The notes below the pieces were generated by a model. That model saw only the letters and a program-made list of their open reading frames with translations. It searched no databases and was not told the DNA's origin. A program made the translations under genes and the position numbers. DNA of 64,000 bases, taken from Alphaproteobacteria bacterium (GTDB taxonomy: Bacteria; Pseudomonadota; Alphaproteobacteria; Micropepsales; Micropepsaceae). The stretch lies in the NCBI GenBank assembly GCA_021325375.1, contig JAJPHG010000025.1, positions 124,001 to 188,000 on the forward strand, in the 5' to 3' direction. Positions 1 to 7,527 of this stretch are shown piece by piece. The number at the start of each line of letters is the position of its first letter. Position 1 is the first letter of the stretch.

Positions 1-1
1 C

Positions 2-598
2 GGCTGGCCGCGCGCGCCCAAGCTGATCGAGGAAGTCTACAATTTCGAGGACGCGCTGATCGTCGGCGGCGTCCTGATCACGCTGATGAACAACGCCGAC
101 CGCGTGAAGGCCGCGTGCCTGGCGCAGCTTGTCAACGTCATCGGCGCGATCATGACGGAGGAAGGCGGACCCGCCTGGCGGCAGACCATCTTCCATCCCT
201 TCGCGCAGGCCTCGCGCTTCGGCCGCGGCAATGTGCTGCGCACGCGGATCGAAACGGAAAGCTTCCAGGCCGCGGCATTGCAAACGCTCGACAACCTCCT
301 GGCGAGCGTCCTTCACGACGAAGAAACCGGCCGCGTCACGCTCTTCGCGCTGAACCGGGCGGATCAGGCGATGAACATCTCCGTGGAATTGCGCGGCTTC
401 GGTGCGTGCGAGGTGATGGCGGCCGAGATGCTTCACCATGATGATCTGAAGGCGGCGAACACGAAGCTCGAACCGGACGCGGTCGCCCCGCGGAAAATGG
501 AGGCTTCGTTGCACGCGGACGTGCTGCGCGCGGCGGTGCAACCGCACTCCTGGAACGTGATCGTCCTGAAGTCCGGCGGGAACGCCTCGTCTCTCTAG
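2..598 (+). CDS. alpha-L-arabinofuranosidase (GH51-type), C-terminal part
   Basis: This is the 3' end of a gene whose start lies before the window; the frame is open from base 2. The visible 198 residues contain the motif EEVYNFEDALIVGG followed by LMNNADRVKAACLAQLVNVI and a beta-rich tail, the pattern of the C-terminal part of family GH51 arabinofuranosidases, which remove terminal arabinose from plant polysaccharides. The acid/base and nucleophile glutamates would lie upstream and cannot be checked. The stop codon overlaps by 4 bases, tail to tail, with the convergent LysR gene. It is more likely a cytoplasmic enzyme than a secreted one, but no N-terminus is visible to decide. Confidence 0.85.
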   Translation, partial: GWPRAPKLIEEVYNFEDALIVGGVLITLMNNADRVKAACLAQLVNVIGAIMTEEGGPAWRQTIFHPFAQASRFGRGNVLRTRIETESFQAAALQTLDNLLASVLHDEETGRVTLFALNRADQAMNISVELRGFGACEVMAAEMLHHDDLKAANTKLEPDAVAPRKMEASLHADVLRAAVQPHSWNVIVLKSGGNASSL

Positions 599-1662
599 CC
601 GCGTTGCGGCTTGCGGGATTTGCGCTGCGGCCGTGGTTCCCCGGGCGGGTCGATCATCTCGCGGAGCGGCGTGCCGCCGGTCGGCGGCATGTCGCGCGGA
701 TGGACGAACTCGTCGCGGAAGCACGGATAGATCTGCGGCGAGAACGCCTCGATCAGAAAGTCGATGACGCGCCGTACCCGTGCCGTCTTGCTGGCATCGG
801 GATGATAGGTCAGCCAGATGTCGTGATAATAATGCATATCCTCGATGTCGACCGGAACGATATTCGCGCCCGCGGCCGGCAGATAGGTCGGCAATATGCC
901 GATACCCGCGGATTGCGCGATGTACCAGAAATGCGCGCTGCTGTTGTTCGACTTGAGGCAAATCGTGCCGATCTCGGGCGCGCCGGGTAGTATGCGCTGA
1001 TATTCTCTGATCGACATTATCTCTTCGGCGACCTGCAGCACGATGCGATGTTTGCGAACGTCAGCGCGCGTTTTCGGCGTGCCATGCGCGTCGAGATATT
1101 GCTGCGTGGCGAAAGGCATGGCGTGCAGGCGGCCCAGCTTGACGAGCTTCAGGTTGCCGCTGTCGGGCCGCTGGATCTGTACCGCGAGGTCCGTCTCGAG
1201 CCGCATCACGTCGGCCGGCTGCATGGCGCAGCGCATGTTGACGATTATCTCGGGATTGTCGCGTTGGAACTGGACGAGGCGCGGCGCCAGCCAGAATCCG
1301 CCAATACCCTCGGTCGCGCCGACCCGGACTTCGCCTTTCAGGACGTTGCCGCGATTCTTCAGATGCATGAAGTCGAAGGACGCGGTTTCCATGCGGGTCG
1401 CGGCCTCCAGCACGTTTTCACCTTCCATCGTCAGCCGCACGCCGTCGATATGCCGCGTAACGAGCGTCTGGCCGACCTGCCTTTCGAACTCGCTCAAGCG
1501 GTGACGCAGCGTATTGATCGACATGCCGAGCTTCGTGGCCGCGCCGCGGAAACTGCCCGAGCGGACGACCTCCAGGAACACGCGCGCGCCGGCCCAGTCG
1601 GGTGCCGCGTAATAGTTGCTATGTTCAACGGGTTGAACGCCCATGTCTCGGATTTTACGCAT
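595..1662 (-). CDS. LysR-family transcriptional regulator (copy A)
   Basis: A 355-residue LysR-type regulator. A winged helix-turn-helix occupies about residues 25-85 (FLEVVRSGSFRGAATKLGMS, then RHRLSEFERQVG), and a periplasmic-binding-protein-like effector domain follows from about residue 110. It is a paralogue of the LysR protein at 8838-9914: both share TLVTRH(I/V)DGVR, an effector domain with the VGATEG/FGVTEG motif, GIG(I/M)LPTY, and a C-terminal FRDEF segment. The C-terminus is longer than usual, with a basic tail rich in Arg, Lys and Pro. It is divergent from the XRE gene at 1837 with about 174 bases between them, so the two may share a control region. The target genes are unknown; the adjacent regulator or the acyltransferase/polyketide region are candidates. 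Confidence 0.9.
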   Translation of the reverse strand: MRKIRDMGVQPVEHSNYYAAPDWAGARVFLEVVRSGSFRGAATKLGMSINTLRHRLSEFERQVGQTLVTRHIDGVRLTMEGENVLEAATRMETASFDFMHLKNRGNVLKGEVRVGATEGIGGFWLAPRLVQFQRDNPEIIVNMRCAMQPADVMRLETDLAVQIQRPDSGNLKLVKLGRLHAMPFATQQYLDAHGTPKTRADVRKHRIVLQVAEEIMSIREYQRILPGAPEIGTICLKSNNSSAHFWYIAQSAGIGILPTYLPAAGANIVPVDIEDMHYYHDIWLTYHPDASKTARVRRVIDFLIEAFSPQIYPCFRDEFVHPRDMPPTGGTPLREMIDPPGEPRPQRKSRKPQRG

Positions 1663-1770
1663 ACATGATTCCGCCGTCAGACTAAGGTCAGGAATAGGTG
1701 CATGAGACGAGAGTGGGCTACCAGCTCAACCTCGCGGCATCTCGGGACCGTTTTGTGGCCGGTACTCCTG

Positions 1771-1783
1771 TTTACGATGTAAA
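1771..1783. promoter_or_regulatory. short dyad upstream of XRE regulator A
   Basis: A perfect inverted repeat, TTTAC-GAT-GTAAA, lies about 54 bases before the XRE gene at 1837, within the 174-base divergent interval between the LysR and XRE genes. XRE regulators commonly bind small dyads in their own promoters, so this is a candidate autoregulatory operator. Short dyads also arise by chance, and no clear -35/-10 pair was assigned. Confidence 0.3.
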
Positions 1784-1836
1784 TGTAACCTGGTTCCTGT
1801 CGGCCGGGGCGGGAACGCTGTGTTTGGGGTGAGAGT

Positions 1837-2250
1837 ATGCGACAGAAAAAACCGCGTAATCCGATCGACGAGCATGTCGGCACGCGCCTGCGGGCCCGCC
1901 GCAAGGCGCTGAAGATGAACCAGGCGGCGCTGGCGCGCGAGCTGGGGCTCACCTTCCAGATGGTCCAGCGCTACGAGCATGGGTTGTGCCGTATGAGCGC
2001 CGCCACTCTCTATAAGGTCGCCGTGCTGCTCGATGCGCCCGTCGCGTATTTCTTCGAGGGGCTCAGGCAGTCGCCGGAAGGGGAGATCGCGCCCGCCCGC
2101 GTCGAGGCCCTGTCGCTCGAGCTGGCCAGGACCCGCGACGGCCGCACGGTGGCCGCCATGTTCCCGCGCATCGGCGACCGCGACGTGCGCAGCGCGATCG
2201 CGGGCCTGGTGCGTGCGATGGCGACCCCGGGCGTGACGGAGCAGGTCTGA
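1837..2250 (+). CDS. XRE-family transcriptional regulator (copy A)
   Basis: A 137-residue protein with an N-terminal HTH_3/XRE domain at about residues 14-72 (VGTRLRARRKALKMNQAAL, then FQMVQRYEHG). The domain ends in the motif PVAYFFEGL. The regulators at 10153-10563 and 53836-54081 share the frame D-HV--R-R--R, then Q-YE-G--R-SA--L and the terminal FFEGL, so all three belong to one subfamily. The C-terminal 60 residues are helical and resemble those seen in alphaproteobacterial cro/cI-like regulators. The ATG at 1837 follows a purine-rich GGGGTGAGAG. It is probably a DNA-binding repressor or activator; its ligand and targets are unknown. Confidence 0.9.
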   Translation: MRQKKPRNPIDEHVGTRLRARRKALKMNQAALARELGLTFQMVQRYEHGLCRMSAATLYKVAVLLDAPVAYFFEGLRQSPEGEIAPARVEALSLELARTRDGRTVAAMFPRIGDRDVRSAIAGLVRAMATPGVTEQV

Positions 2251-2280
2251 GGTCCGGCGCTGGGTTAGTCTCACCAAACT

Positions 2281-2459
2281 TGTCATGGCCCGCGAATGCG
2301 GGCCACCCAGGTGACGTCCGTTGCGCTCTTACAAAGGGATCACGCGGAGACGCGGAGATCACGGAGGGAACTGGACTCCGCGATCTCCACGTCTCCGCGT
2401 GCGAATCTTCTATATCGTGCAGAGCCCACCTGGGTGGCCCGCATTCGCGGGCCATGACA
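2281..2459. repeat. nested palindromic intergenic repeat, family A copy 1
   Basis: The outer arms TGTCATGGCCCGCGAATGCG and their reverse complement close the element. Inside them lie ACCCAGGTG/CACCTGGGT and then a second inverted pair around CACGCGGAGACGCGGAG / CTCCACGTCTCCGCGTG. Near-identical copies lie at 34153, 44117, 57901 and 60689. It fills the space between the XRE gene and kdpE, which end toward each other, so its transcript could fold into a long hairpin that ends transcription. Confidence 0.9.
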
Positions 2460-2485
2460 TCAAGAATTTCAATTGAGTATGGATC

Positions 2486-3178
2486 CTACGGCAGCACCAG
2501 CAGCCGGTAGCCGATCGCGGGTTCCGTCACCAGCAGGTTCGGCTCGCCCTTGGGCTCGAGCTTCTGGCGCAACTGGCGCATCAGCACGCGCAGATATTGC
2601 ACGTCCTCGAGATGGGCGGGGCCCCATACTTCCCTTAAGAGCTGCTGGTGCGTGACGACCTTGCCGGCATGAGAAGCGAGGAAACGCAGCAAATTGTATT
2701 CCTTGGGCGAGAGATGGACCTCGCTTTCGCCCAGCAGCACGCGCCGGTTCATCAGATCGATCTTGAGCCTTCCCGTCTGGAAGACCGGTGTCTCGCCGGC
2801 GCTCTGTAGCCCGTGTCTGAGCGCGGCCTTGAGGCGCGCGAGCAGCTCGTCCATGTCGAAGGGCTTGGTCACGTAGTCGTCGGCGCCGAGCTCGAGCGCG
2901 CGTACCTTGCCCTCGACGTCGCTGCGCGCCGACAGCACGACGATGGGGGTGAGCGCGACTTTACGAATCTCCTCGATGACCGCGAAACCGTCCTGGTCGG
3001 GAAGGCCGAGATCGAGGATGACGGCGTCGGGTTTTTCTTTTGTGAAGGTCTTGAGCGCCTCGGCGCTGCTGCCCGCTTCCATATAGTCGTAGCCGTGCGG
3101 GGGCAGGCTCGCGCGCAGGAAGCGGCGGATCTGCGGTTCGTCGTCGACGATCAGGATCTTGGGCAGCTTAGATGCCAT
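2486..3178 (-). CDS. kdpE: KdpE-type response regulator
   Basis: A 230-residue OmpR/PhoB-class response regulator. The receiver domain occupies residues 1-120 (ILIVDDEPQIRRFLR with the acidic pair, phospho-acceptor in AVILDLGLPDQDG, and the conserved Lys in DYVTKPFDMDEL). A winged-helix DNA-binding domain follows at about 130-228 (LSPKEYNLLRFLA, then VRQ-like LRVLMRQLRQKLE). The start MASKLPKILIV gives the usual KdpE length and overlaps the kdpD stop by 11 bases. An in-frame extension further upstream is only the shadow of kdpD. In the known system KdpD phosphorylates KdpE to switch on the high-affinity potassium ATPase kdpFABC, but no kdpFABC is present in this window. Confidence 0.93.
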   Translation of the reverse strand: MASKLPKILIVDDEPQIRRFLRASLPPHGYDYMEAGSSAEALKTFTKEKPDAVILDLGLPDQDGFAVIEEIRKVALTPIVVLSARSDVEGKVRALELGADDYVTKPFDMDELLARLKAALRHGLQSAGETPVFQTGRLKIDLMNRRVLLGESEVHLSPKEYNLLRFLASHAGKVVTHQQLLREVWGPAHLEDVQYLRVLMRQLRQKLEPKGEPNLLVTEPAIGYRLLVLP

Positions 3179-5864
3179 GCTCCTCTTCCGATGCGCGCGG
3201 CAGCGACAGCGTAAGCATCGCGCCCTTGCCGTCCTTGCGGTTGGCCGCCTCCAGCGAGCCTCCGAAGGATTCCACGAAGCCGCGCGCCACCGCGAGCCCC
3301 AATCCGGTTCCCGCGGCGCGGCGGTCGGCGTCCTTCGCGCGATAGAATTTGTCGAAGATGTGGGGCAGGTCGTCCGGCGCGATGCCGGGGCCTTCGTCCT
3401 GGATGGTGACGAGCTCGCGCTCCGGCGTCGCCGACGCCGCGACGCGGATATGCGTGCCTTGCGCCGCGTATTTTGCCGCATTGTCGAGAAGGTTGACGAT
3501 GCTCTGCTCCAGCAGAAGCGGATCGGCCAGGACCAGCGGCAGGTTGTCGGCGAGATCGATGTCGAGCGTGTGCGCAGCGAGCCTTCGGCCCAGCCGCTTG
3601 ACGGCCGCCTCGACGACCTCGCGCACCGGCAGCGCCTCGACCTTCGTCCCCAGGGCGCCGGCTTCGAGACGCGACATGTCGAGCAGGTTGCCGATGAAGC
3701 GGTCCATGCGCTCGGCCTCGTCGCGGATGGTGGCGAGCAGGTCGGCCGTCTGCTGCGCGTTATATAAGGCGATGCCCGAGATCAGCGACGTCGCGGCGCC
3801 CAGGATCGACGCAAGCGGCGTGCGCAAATCGTGCGACAGCGAGCTCAGCATCGCGACGCGCAGCTTGTCGGCCTCGGCACGCACCTGCGCCTCGTCGACG
3901 CGCTCGGCCAGCAGCGAGCGCTCGATGGCGAGCGCGGTCTGGTCGAGCAGCGAGTCGAGCAGGCGCCGTTCGTCCGGCGACAGCAATCCCGCATCGTCCC
4001 GCCGCATCAATCCGATCACCCCGACCAGCCCCTTGCCGGTGCGCATCGGCAGGAACAGGCGCTTGGCGCCGGGCAGCGTCTCGGCGTTGCGGCCGGCGGG
4101 GGCGCCCTTCTCCCAGCACCACATCGCGGCGGCGAGGTCCTGTGCGTCCAATTCGTCCTCGGGCGGATAGCCGACGCGGATCTCCAGCCGGCCGGTCTTA
4201 CGGTCCGGCAGCAGGATCACGACATTGGTCTTGAGCATCGAGGCGATCTGGAACGCCGCCGCCCACAGGATGTCGTCGAGGCGCGCGCTGGCCGCGAGCT
4301 TGCCGGTGAACTGGTAGAGCTCGCCCGCCACCTGCGCCCGCGCCGCCGCGAGGTTGGCCTGGGCACGGACGCGCGCGGCCAGGTTGGCCGCCGTCACCGC
4401 GACCAGCAGCAGCACGGCGAAGGACAGCCAGTTGTCGGGGGCGGCGATGGTGAAGGTGTAGCGCGGCGGCAGGAAGAAGAAATTGTACGCCATCACGCTC
4501 GCGAAAGACGTGAAGAGCGCCGGGCGCAGGCCGAACGAGACGGCGCTGAGCAGCACAGGGACGAGAAAGAACATCCCCACGCTGCCGAGCGCGAGATGCA
4601 TCAGCGTGTTCATCGCCCATGCGACGCCGACCGTCGCCGCCAGCGCGAGCGTGCTCCAGGCATAGCTCGCCCATGCGTTGGGGTCCTGGGCCACCGTCGT
4701 TGCCACCGTCTTAGGCCGCACGGCGTCACCCTGGGCGAGCACGGCGGTGACGCTGATCGTGCCGCTGTCGCGCATCAGATCGCGCACGACCGAGCCGTGC
4801 AGCAGCTCGAACCAGCGCGTGCGCTCGGACTTGCCGATCAGGATCTGCGTGACGTTGTTGCGCGTCGCGTAGTCGAGCAGCGCCTGCGCGATGTCGCGTC
4901 CGGGGATGGTCGCGGTCTCCGCGCCCAGGCGCTGGGCGAGGCGCAGCGTGTCGGCGATGCGGTCTTTTTGCGCCTCGCCGAGCGAAAGATGCCGCGGGCC
5001 CTCGACATAGACCGCGGTCCAGTCGGCTCGCGAATTGTCGGCGAGCCTGCGCGCGCGGCGCACCAGCTCGGCACTCGCCGGATGCTCGTTGACGCAGACG
5101 AGGATGCGCTCGCCCGCCGGCCAGGGGCCGCCGATCGCATGCGTCTGCATGTAGTCGGTCATGTCGCGGTCGACGCGCTGGGCGGTGCGGCGCAGCGCAA
5201 GCTCGCGCAAGGCGGTGAGGTTGCCGGGCGAGAAGAAATGCTTGAGCGCGCGCTCGGCCTGCGCCCGCACATAGACCTTGCCTTCGCGCAGACGTTTCAG
5301 CAGGTCGTCGGCGGTGGTGTCGACCAGCTCGATCTCGGCCGCCTCGTCGAGGATGCGGTCGGGCACCGTCTCGCGCACGCGGATGCGCGTGATCTGGGCT
5401 ACGACGTCGTTCAGGCTCTCGACGTGCTGGACGTTGACGGTGGTGTAGACGTCGATGCCCGCAGTCAGCAGCTCTTCCACGTCGAGATAGCGCTTGGGAT
5501 GGCGGCTGCCGTCGGCATTGGTGTGGGCGAGCTCGTCGACGAGGGCGAGCTGCGGCTTTCGCTGCAGGATGGCATCGATGTCCATCTCGGCCAGCACGCG
5601 CCCTTTGTAGAGCGAGCGCTTCTTGGGGACGGTCTCGAAGCCCTTGGTCAGCGTCTCGGTCTCGATGCGGCCATGCGTCTCGACCACGCCGATGACGACG
5701 TCGACGCCGTCGAGCTTGCGCTGGCGGCCCTGCGAGAGCATCTCATAAGTCTTGCCGACGCCGGGCGCCGCACCCAGGAACACTTTCAGCCGCCCACGCC
5801 CCTCGCGCCCGGCCTGCTTCAACAGGGCGTCGGGCGAGGGCCTCGAGTCGCGGTCGCCGCTCAA
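3168..5864 (-). CDS. kdpD: KdpD osmosensitive K+ channel histidine kinase
   Basis: An 898-residue sensor kinase of the usual KdpD length. In order it has the KdpD N-terminal domain with Walker A GAAPGVGKTYEM and LVDELAHTN; a universal-stress-protein-like domain (ILVCVNEHPAS); a DUF4118 region with about four membrane segments (near residues 390-490); a GAF-like region; and HisKA/HATPase domains with the phospho-acceptor His in LSSLSHDLRTPLAS, NLLDNAAKYA and DEGPGIAP. I chose the TTG start because RPSPDALLKQAG is the usual KdpD beginning and because TTGA overlaps the stop of the DUF5615 gene. A longer in-frame ATG at 5996 would run through that gene. The missing kdpFABC and the coupled toxin-like gene are unusual. 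Confidence 0.92.
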   Translation of the reverse strand: MSGDRDSRPSPDALLKQAGREGRGRLKVFLGAAPGVGKTYEMLSQGRQRKLDGVDVVIGVVETHGRIETETLTKGFETVPKKRSLYKGRVLAEMDIDAILQRKPQLALVDELAHTNADGSRHPKRYLDVEELLTAGIDVYTTVNVQHVESLNDVVAQITRIRVRETVPDRILDEAAEIELVDTTADDLLKRLREGKVYVRAQAERALKHFFSPGNLTALRELALRRTAQRVDRDMTDYMQTHAIGGPWPAGERILVCVNEHPASAELVRRARRLADNSRADWTAVYVEGPRHLSLGEAQKDRIADTLRLAQRLGAETATIPGRDIAQALLDYATRNNVTQILIGKSERTRWFELLHGSVVRDLMRDSGTISVTAVLAQGDAVRPKTVATTVAQDPNAWASYAWSTLALAATVGVAWAMNTLMHLALGSVGMFFLVPVLLSAVSFGLRPALFTSFASVMAYNFFFLPPRYTFTIAAPDNWLSFAVLLLVAVTAANLAARVRAQANLAAARAQVAGELYQFTGKLAASARLDDILWAAAFQIASMLKTNVVILLPDRKTGRLEIRVGYPPEDELDAQDLAAAMWCWEKGAPAGRNAETLPGAKRLFLPMRTGKGLVGVIGLMRRDDAGLLSPDERRLLDSLLDQTALAIERSLLAERVDEAQVRAEADKLRVAMLSSLSHDLRTPLASILGAATSLISGIALYNAQQTADLLATIRDEAERMDRFIGNLLDMSRLEAGALGTKVEALPVREVVEAAVKRLGRRLAAHTLDIDLADNLPLVLADPLLLEQSIVNLLDNAAKYAAQGTHIRVAASATPERELVTIQDEGPGIAPDDLPHIFDKFYRAKDADRRAAGTGLGLAVARGFVESFGGSLEAANRKDGKGAMLTLSLPRASEEEHGI

Positions 5865-6244
5865 TTGCCGCCCTCGGACAGGATCGCGCGCACACGCCAG
5901 GTCTTCTCCCCAAGCACGGTGAAGCTGCCGCTGAGACGATCGGAGTGTTCGCGCAGGAGCCAGCAGAATCGTTCGCGGCGAAGGTCCTGTTTCCACGGTG
6001 CGATGCGGATCAGGACGACGCCTGCTGATCCCATCCGTTCGGCAAAGACCAGACGGCCGAAATCCATGTCCTCCGTCACGACGATGCGGTTCTCTTGCAG
6101 GGCCTCGGCGAGCACGTCATCGTCTTTGGCGCCCCTTCGGCTATCGACAAGCCAGGCGGCATCATGGCCTTCCTCGCTCGCGACCGATCCGATTTCGCGA
6201 GACATGTTTTCGTCGAAAAGAAAGCGCAGCCCCGCCACGTTCAC
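5861..6244 (-). CDS. DUF5615 PIN-like protein, putative toxin
   Basis: A 127-residue protein of the DUF5615 (PIN-like) type. The acidic residues expected of a PIN-fold nuclease are visible in RFLFDENMSRE near the N-terminus, AKDDDVLAEA and VTEDMDFGRLVF. Family members are generally paired with DUF433 antitoxins. The pair is present here: the DUF433 gene lies immediately upstream and overlaps by 4 bases (GTGA), which makes GTG at 6244 the likely start. The stop overlaps the kdpD TTG start by 4 bases. Ribonuclease activity is inferred from the fold, and toxicity is not shown by the sequence. Confidence 0.85.
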   Translation of the reverse strand: MNVAGLRFLFDENMSREIGSVASEEGHDAAWLVDSRRGAKDDDVLAEALQENRIVVTEDMDFGRLVFAERMGSAGVVLIRIAPWKQDLRRERFCWLLREHSDRLSGSFTVLGEKTWRVRAILSEGGN

Positions 6245-6468
6245 TCGATGAGGACTTCCTCATGCCGCACGATCTCAAGCGCGTAGAGCTGTGCGGCCTT
6301 GATGTCCTCGGCCGCTAGATGCGGAAGCTCGCGGCGGATATCGGCCTCGCTCATGCCGCCATAGAGACGCTCCAAGATGGCTTCGACCGTGATCCTGGTG
6401 CCGGATATCACCGGCTTTCCCGCCATGATCTTGGGGTCCACCGCGATGCGTTTGAGAAGGTCATCCAT
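6241..6468 (-). CDS. DUF433 protein, putative antitoxin of the DUF5615 pair
   Basis: A 75-residue DUF433 protein, recognised by RIAVDPKIMAGKPVISGTRI and ILERLYGGMSEADIRRELPH. DUF433 proteins are small winged-helix-like partners of DUF5615/VapC-like toxins. An in-frame start at 6588 would add a 40-residue basic N-terminus (MADILKFQSLARTG...) that is not typical of the family, so MDDLLKRI at 6468 is preferred. The stop overlaps the toxin-like gene by 4 bases. Upstream, 6469-6910 holds no gene I can support; it contains a palindromic repeat at 6749-6876. Confidence 0.82.
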   Translation of the reverse strand: MDDLLKRIAVDPKIMAGKPVISGTRITVEAILERLYGGMSEADIRRELPHLAAEDIKAAQLYALEIVRHEEVLIE

Positions 6469-6748
6469 AGCGCCAATATACCTCATTTGCCGCCGTTTGC
6501 CATCGCGTCCCCTCGGGCCTCGCGCCTCGACGACGCGCCGCTGTGGGCCCGTTCGCGCGAGGGATTGGAATTTGAGGATGTCCGCCATGTGATCCGCCCG
6601 AGCTGCGCATCGGTGCCGCTGCTCAGGCGAAGGCTTAGGTCCGCGAGGCGTTAGAATTCCATGCGGTGTTATGGGCGGAAAATACGAAATTCATAAGGGC
6701 CGCTGCGGGCGGGCCACTTGGATGGGTTCCACGCGCTCCAGCAACCAA

Positions 6749-6876
6749 TCGTCATCGCCCGGCCCGCAAGGGTCCGGGCGATCCAATTTGGCGGCAAAAA
6801 GGAAGAAAGATGGGTCGCCCGGACAAGCCTGTCCTCCGGTCGCGCTTCGCGCGATCCGGGGGCCGGGCGATGACGA
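6749..6876. repeat. palindromic intergenic repeat, family D
   Basis: Arms TCGTCATCGCCCGGCC and GGCCGGGCGATGACGA close a 128-base element. Inner sections include GTCCGGGCGATCC / GGGTCGCCCGGAC and CGCGCTTCGCGCG. Its overall design (TCAT...ATGA ends, nested G+C-rich arms) is the same as that of families A and B elsewhere in the window, but the arm sequence differs. It occupies the 442-base interval between the DUF433 gene and the hydrolase gene, in which no gene is apparent. Confidence 0.8.
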
Positions 6877-6910
6877 CTTTGTTCGAGAAGGAGAAAAACA
6901 CTGCGCGACC

Positions 6911-7525
6911 CTAAGGCACCTTGCGCGCGTTCGGGCGTTTCGAGGTTTCCTGGGCTTTGCCGGCCGCGACGTCGATCCAGTGCTCGGCGGTCACGATGGT
7001 CGCATAGCGGGTCGACACGGCGAGCACCGCGCGGTGGCTCGCCGCCGCGTCGTAGCCGGGCAGCGGCCGGGTCGCCGACGCGTCGCGCACGAGGCCGACG
7101 AAATGATCGTTGCGCGCCGCGTCCATCAGCGTCGAAAGGCACGAGCTTTCCGCGCCGAACCCCGCGAGCACATAGACGCGCCCCGCCGAATCCATCGCAT
7201 CGGCGAACGCCTCGTTCGAGTAGCAGGACGGCCCCGTGCGGTCGAAGACCATGTCGGCGCGCCGGGGCTCGAAGCCCTCGATCCAGCGCGACGCGGCCGA
7301 GCCCCGTGCCGTGGGCGTCGGCGCGTTGCGCACGAACGCGACCGGCCAGTGCCGCTCGCGCGCCTCCGCCAGAAGCAGGCGGCACTTGGCGAGGACGGGG
7401 TCGGTCTCGCCGCGGCCGAAATCCTCCTCGCTTTCGAGCTGGCCTTGCAGCATGTCGACGAAGACCAGCGGCGGCGCCGGGCGCCATTTCTGATGATAGT
7501 GCTCGAACTGGAGAACTTCACTCAT
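6911..7525 (-). CDS. isochorismatase-like cysteine hydrolase
   Basis: A 204-residue protein with the alpha/beta fold of the isochorismatase superfamily. PPLVFVDMLQGQLE supplies the conserved N-terminal Asp, and VLAGFGAESSCLSTLMDA supplies the nucleophile Cys with the downstream helix. The Lys normally found between them is not obvious; the matching stretch reads DMVFDRTGPSCYSNEAF. The real substrate may therefore differ from the nicotinamide or isochorismate types. The start MSEVLQFEHY lies only 2 bases after the stop of the GNAT gene on the same strand, so the two are almost certainly co-transcribed. A role in releasing or modifying the GNAT product is possible but inferred. Confidence 0.8.
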   Translation of the reverse strand: MSEVLQFEHYHQKWRPAPPLVFVDMLQGQLESEEDFGRGETDPVLAKCRLLLAEARERHWPVAFVRNAPTPTARGSAASRWIEGFEPRRADMVFDRTGPSCYSNEAFADAMDSAGRVYVLAGFGAESSCLSTLMDAARNDHFVGLVRDASATRPLPGYDAAASHRAVLAVSTRYATIVTAEHWIDVAAGKAQETSKRPNARKVP

Positions 7526-7527
7526 GG

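Noticed and set aside
2281..2459. CRISPR-like appearance of repeated G/C-rich segments
   Set aside because: Copies lie tens of kilobases apart, are long palindromes and have no regular spacers or cas genes.
5865..5996. N-terminal extension of kdpD to an ATG at 5996
   Set aside because: It would overlap the DUF5615 gene by 136 bases and add residues unlike KdpD; the TTG start gives the usual KdpD N-terminus and length.
3831..6251. 806-residue open frame on the + strand opposite kdpD
   Set aside because: It lies antisense to a full, domain-rich kdpD and its translation is an Arg/His/Gln-rich mixture without motifs, typical of a high-GC shadow frame.
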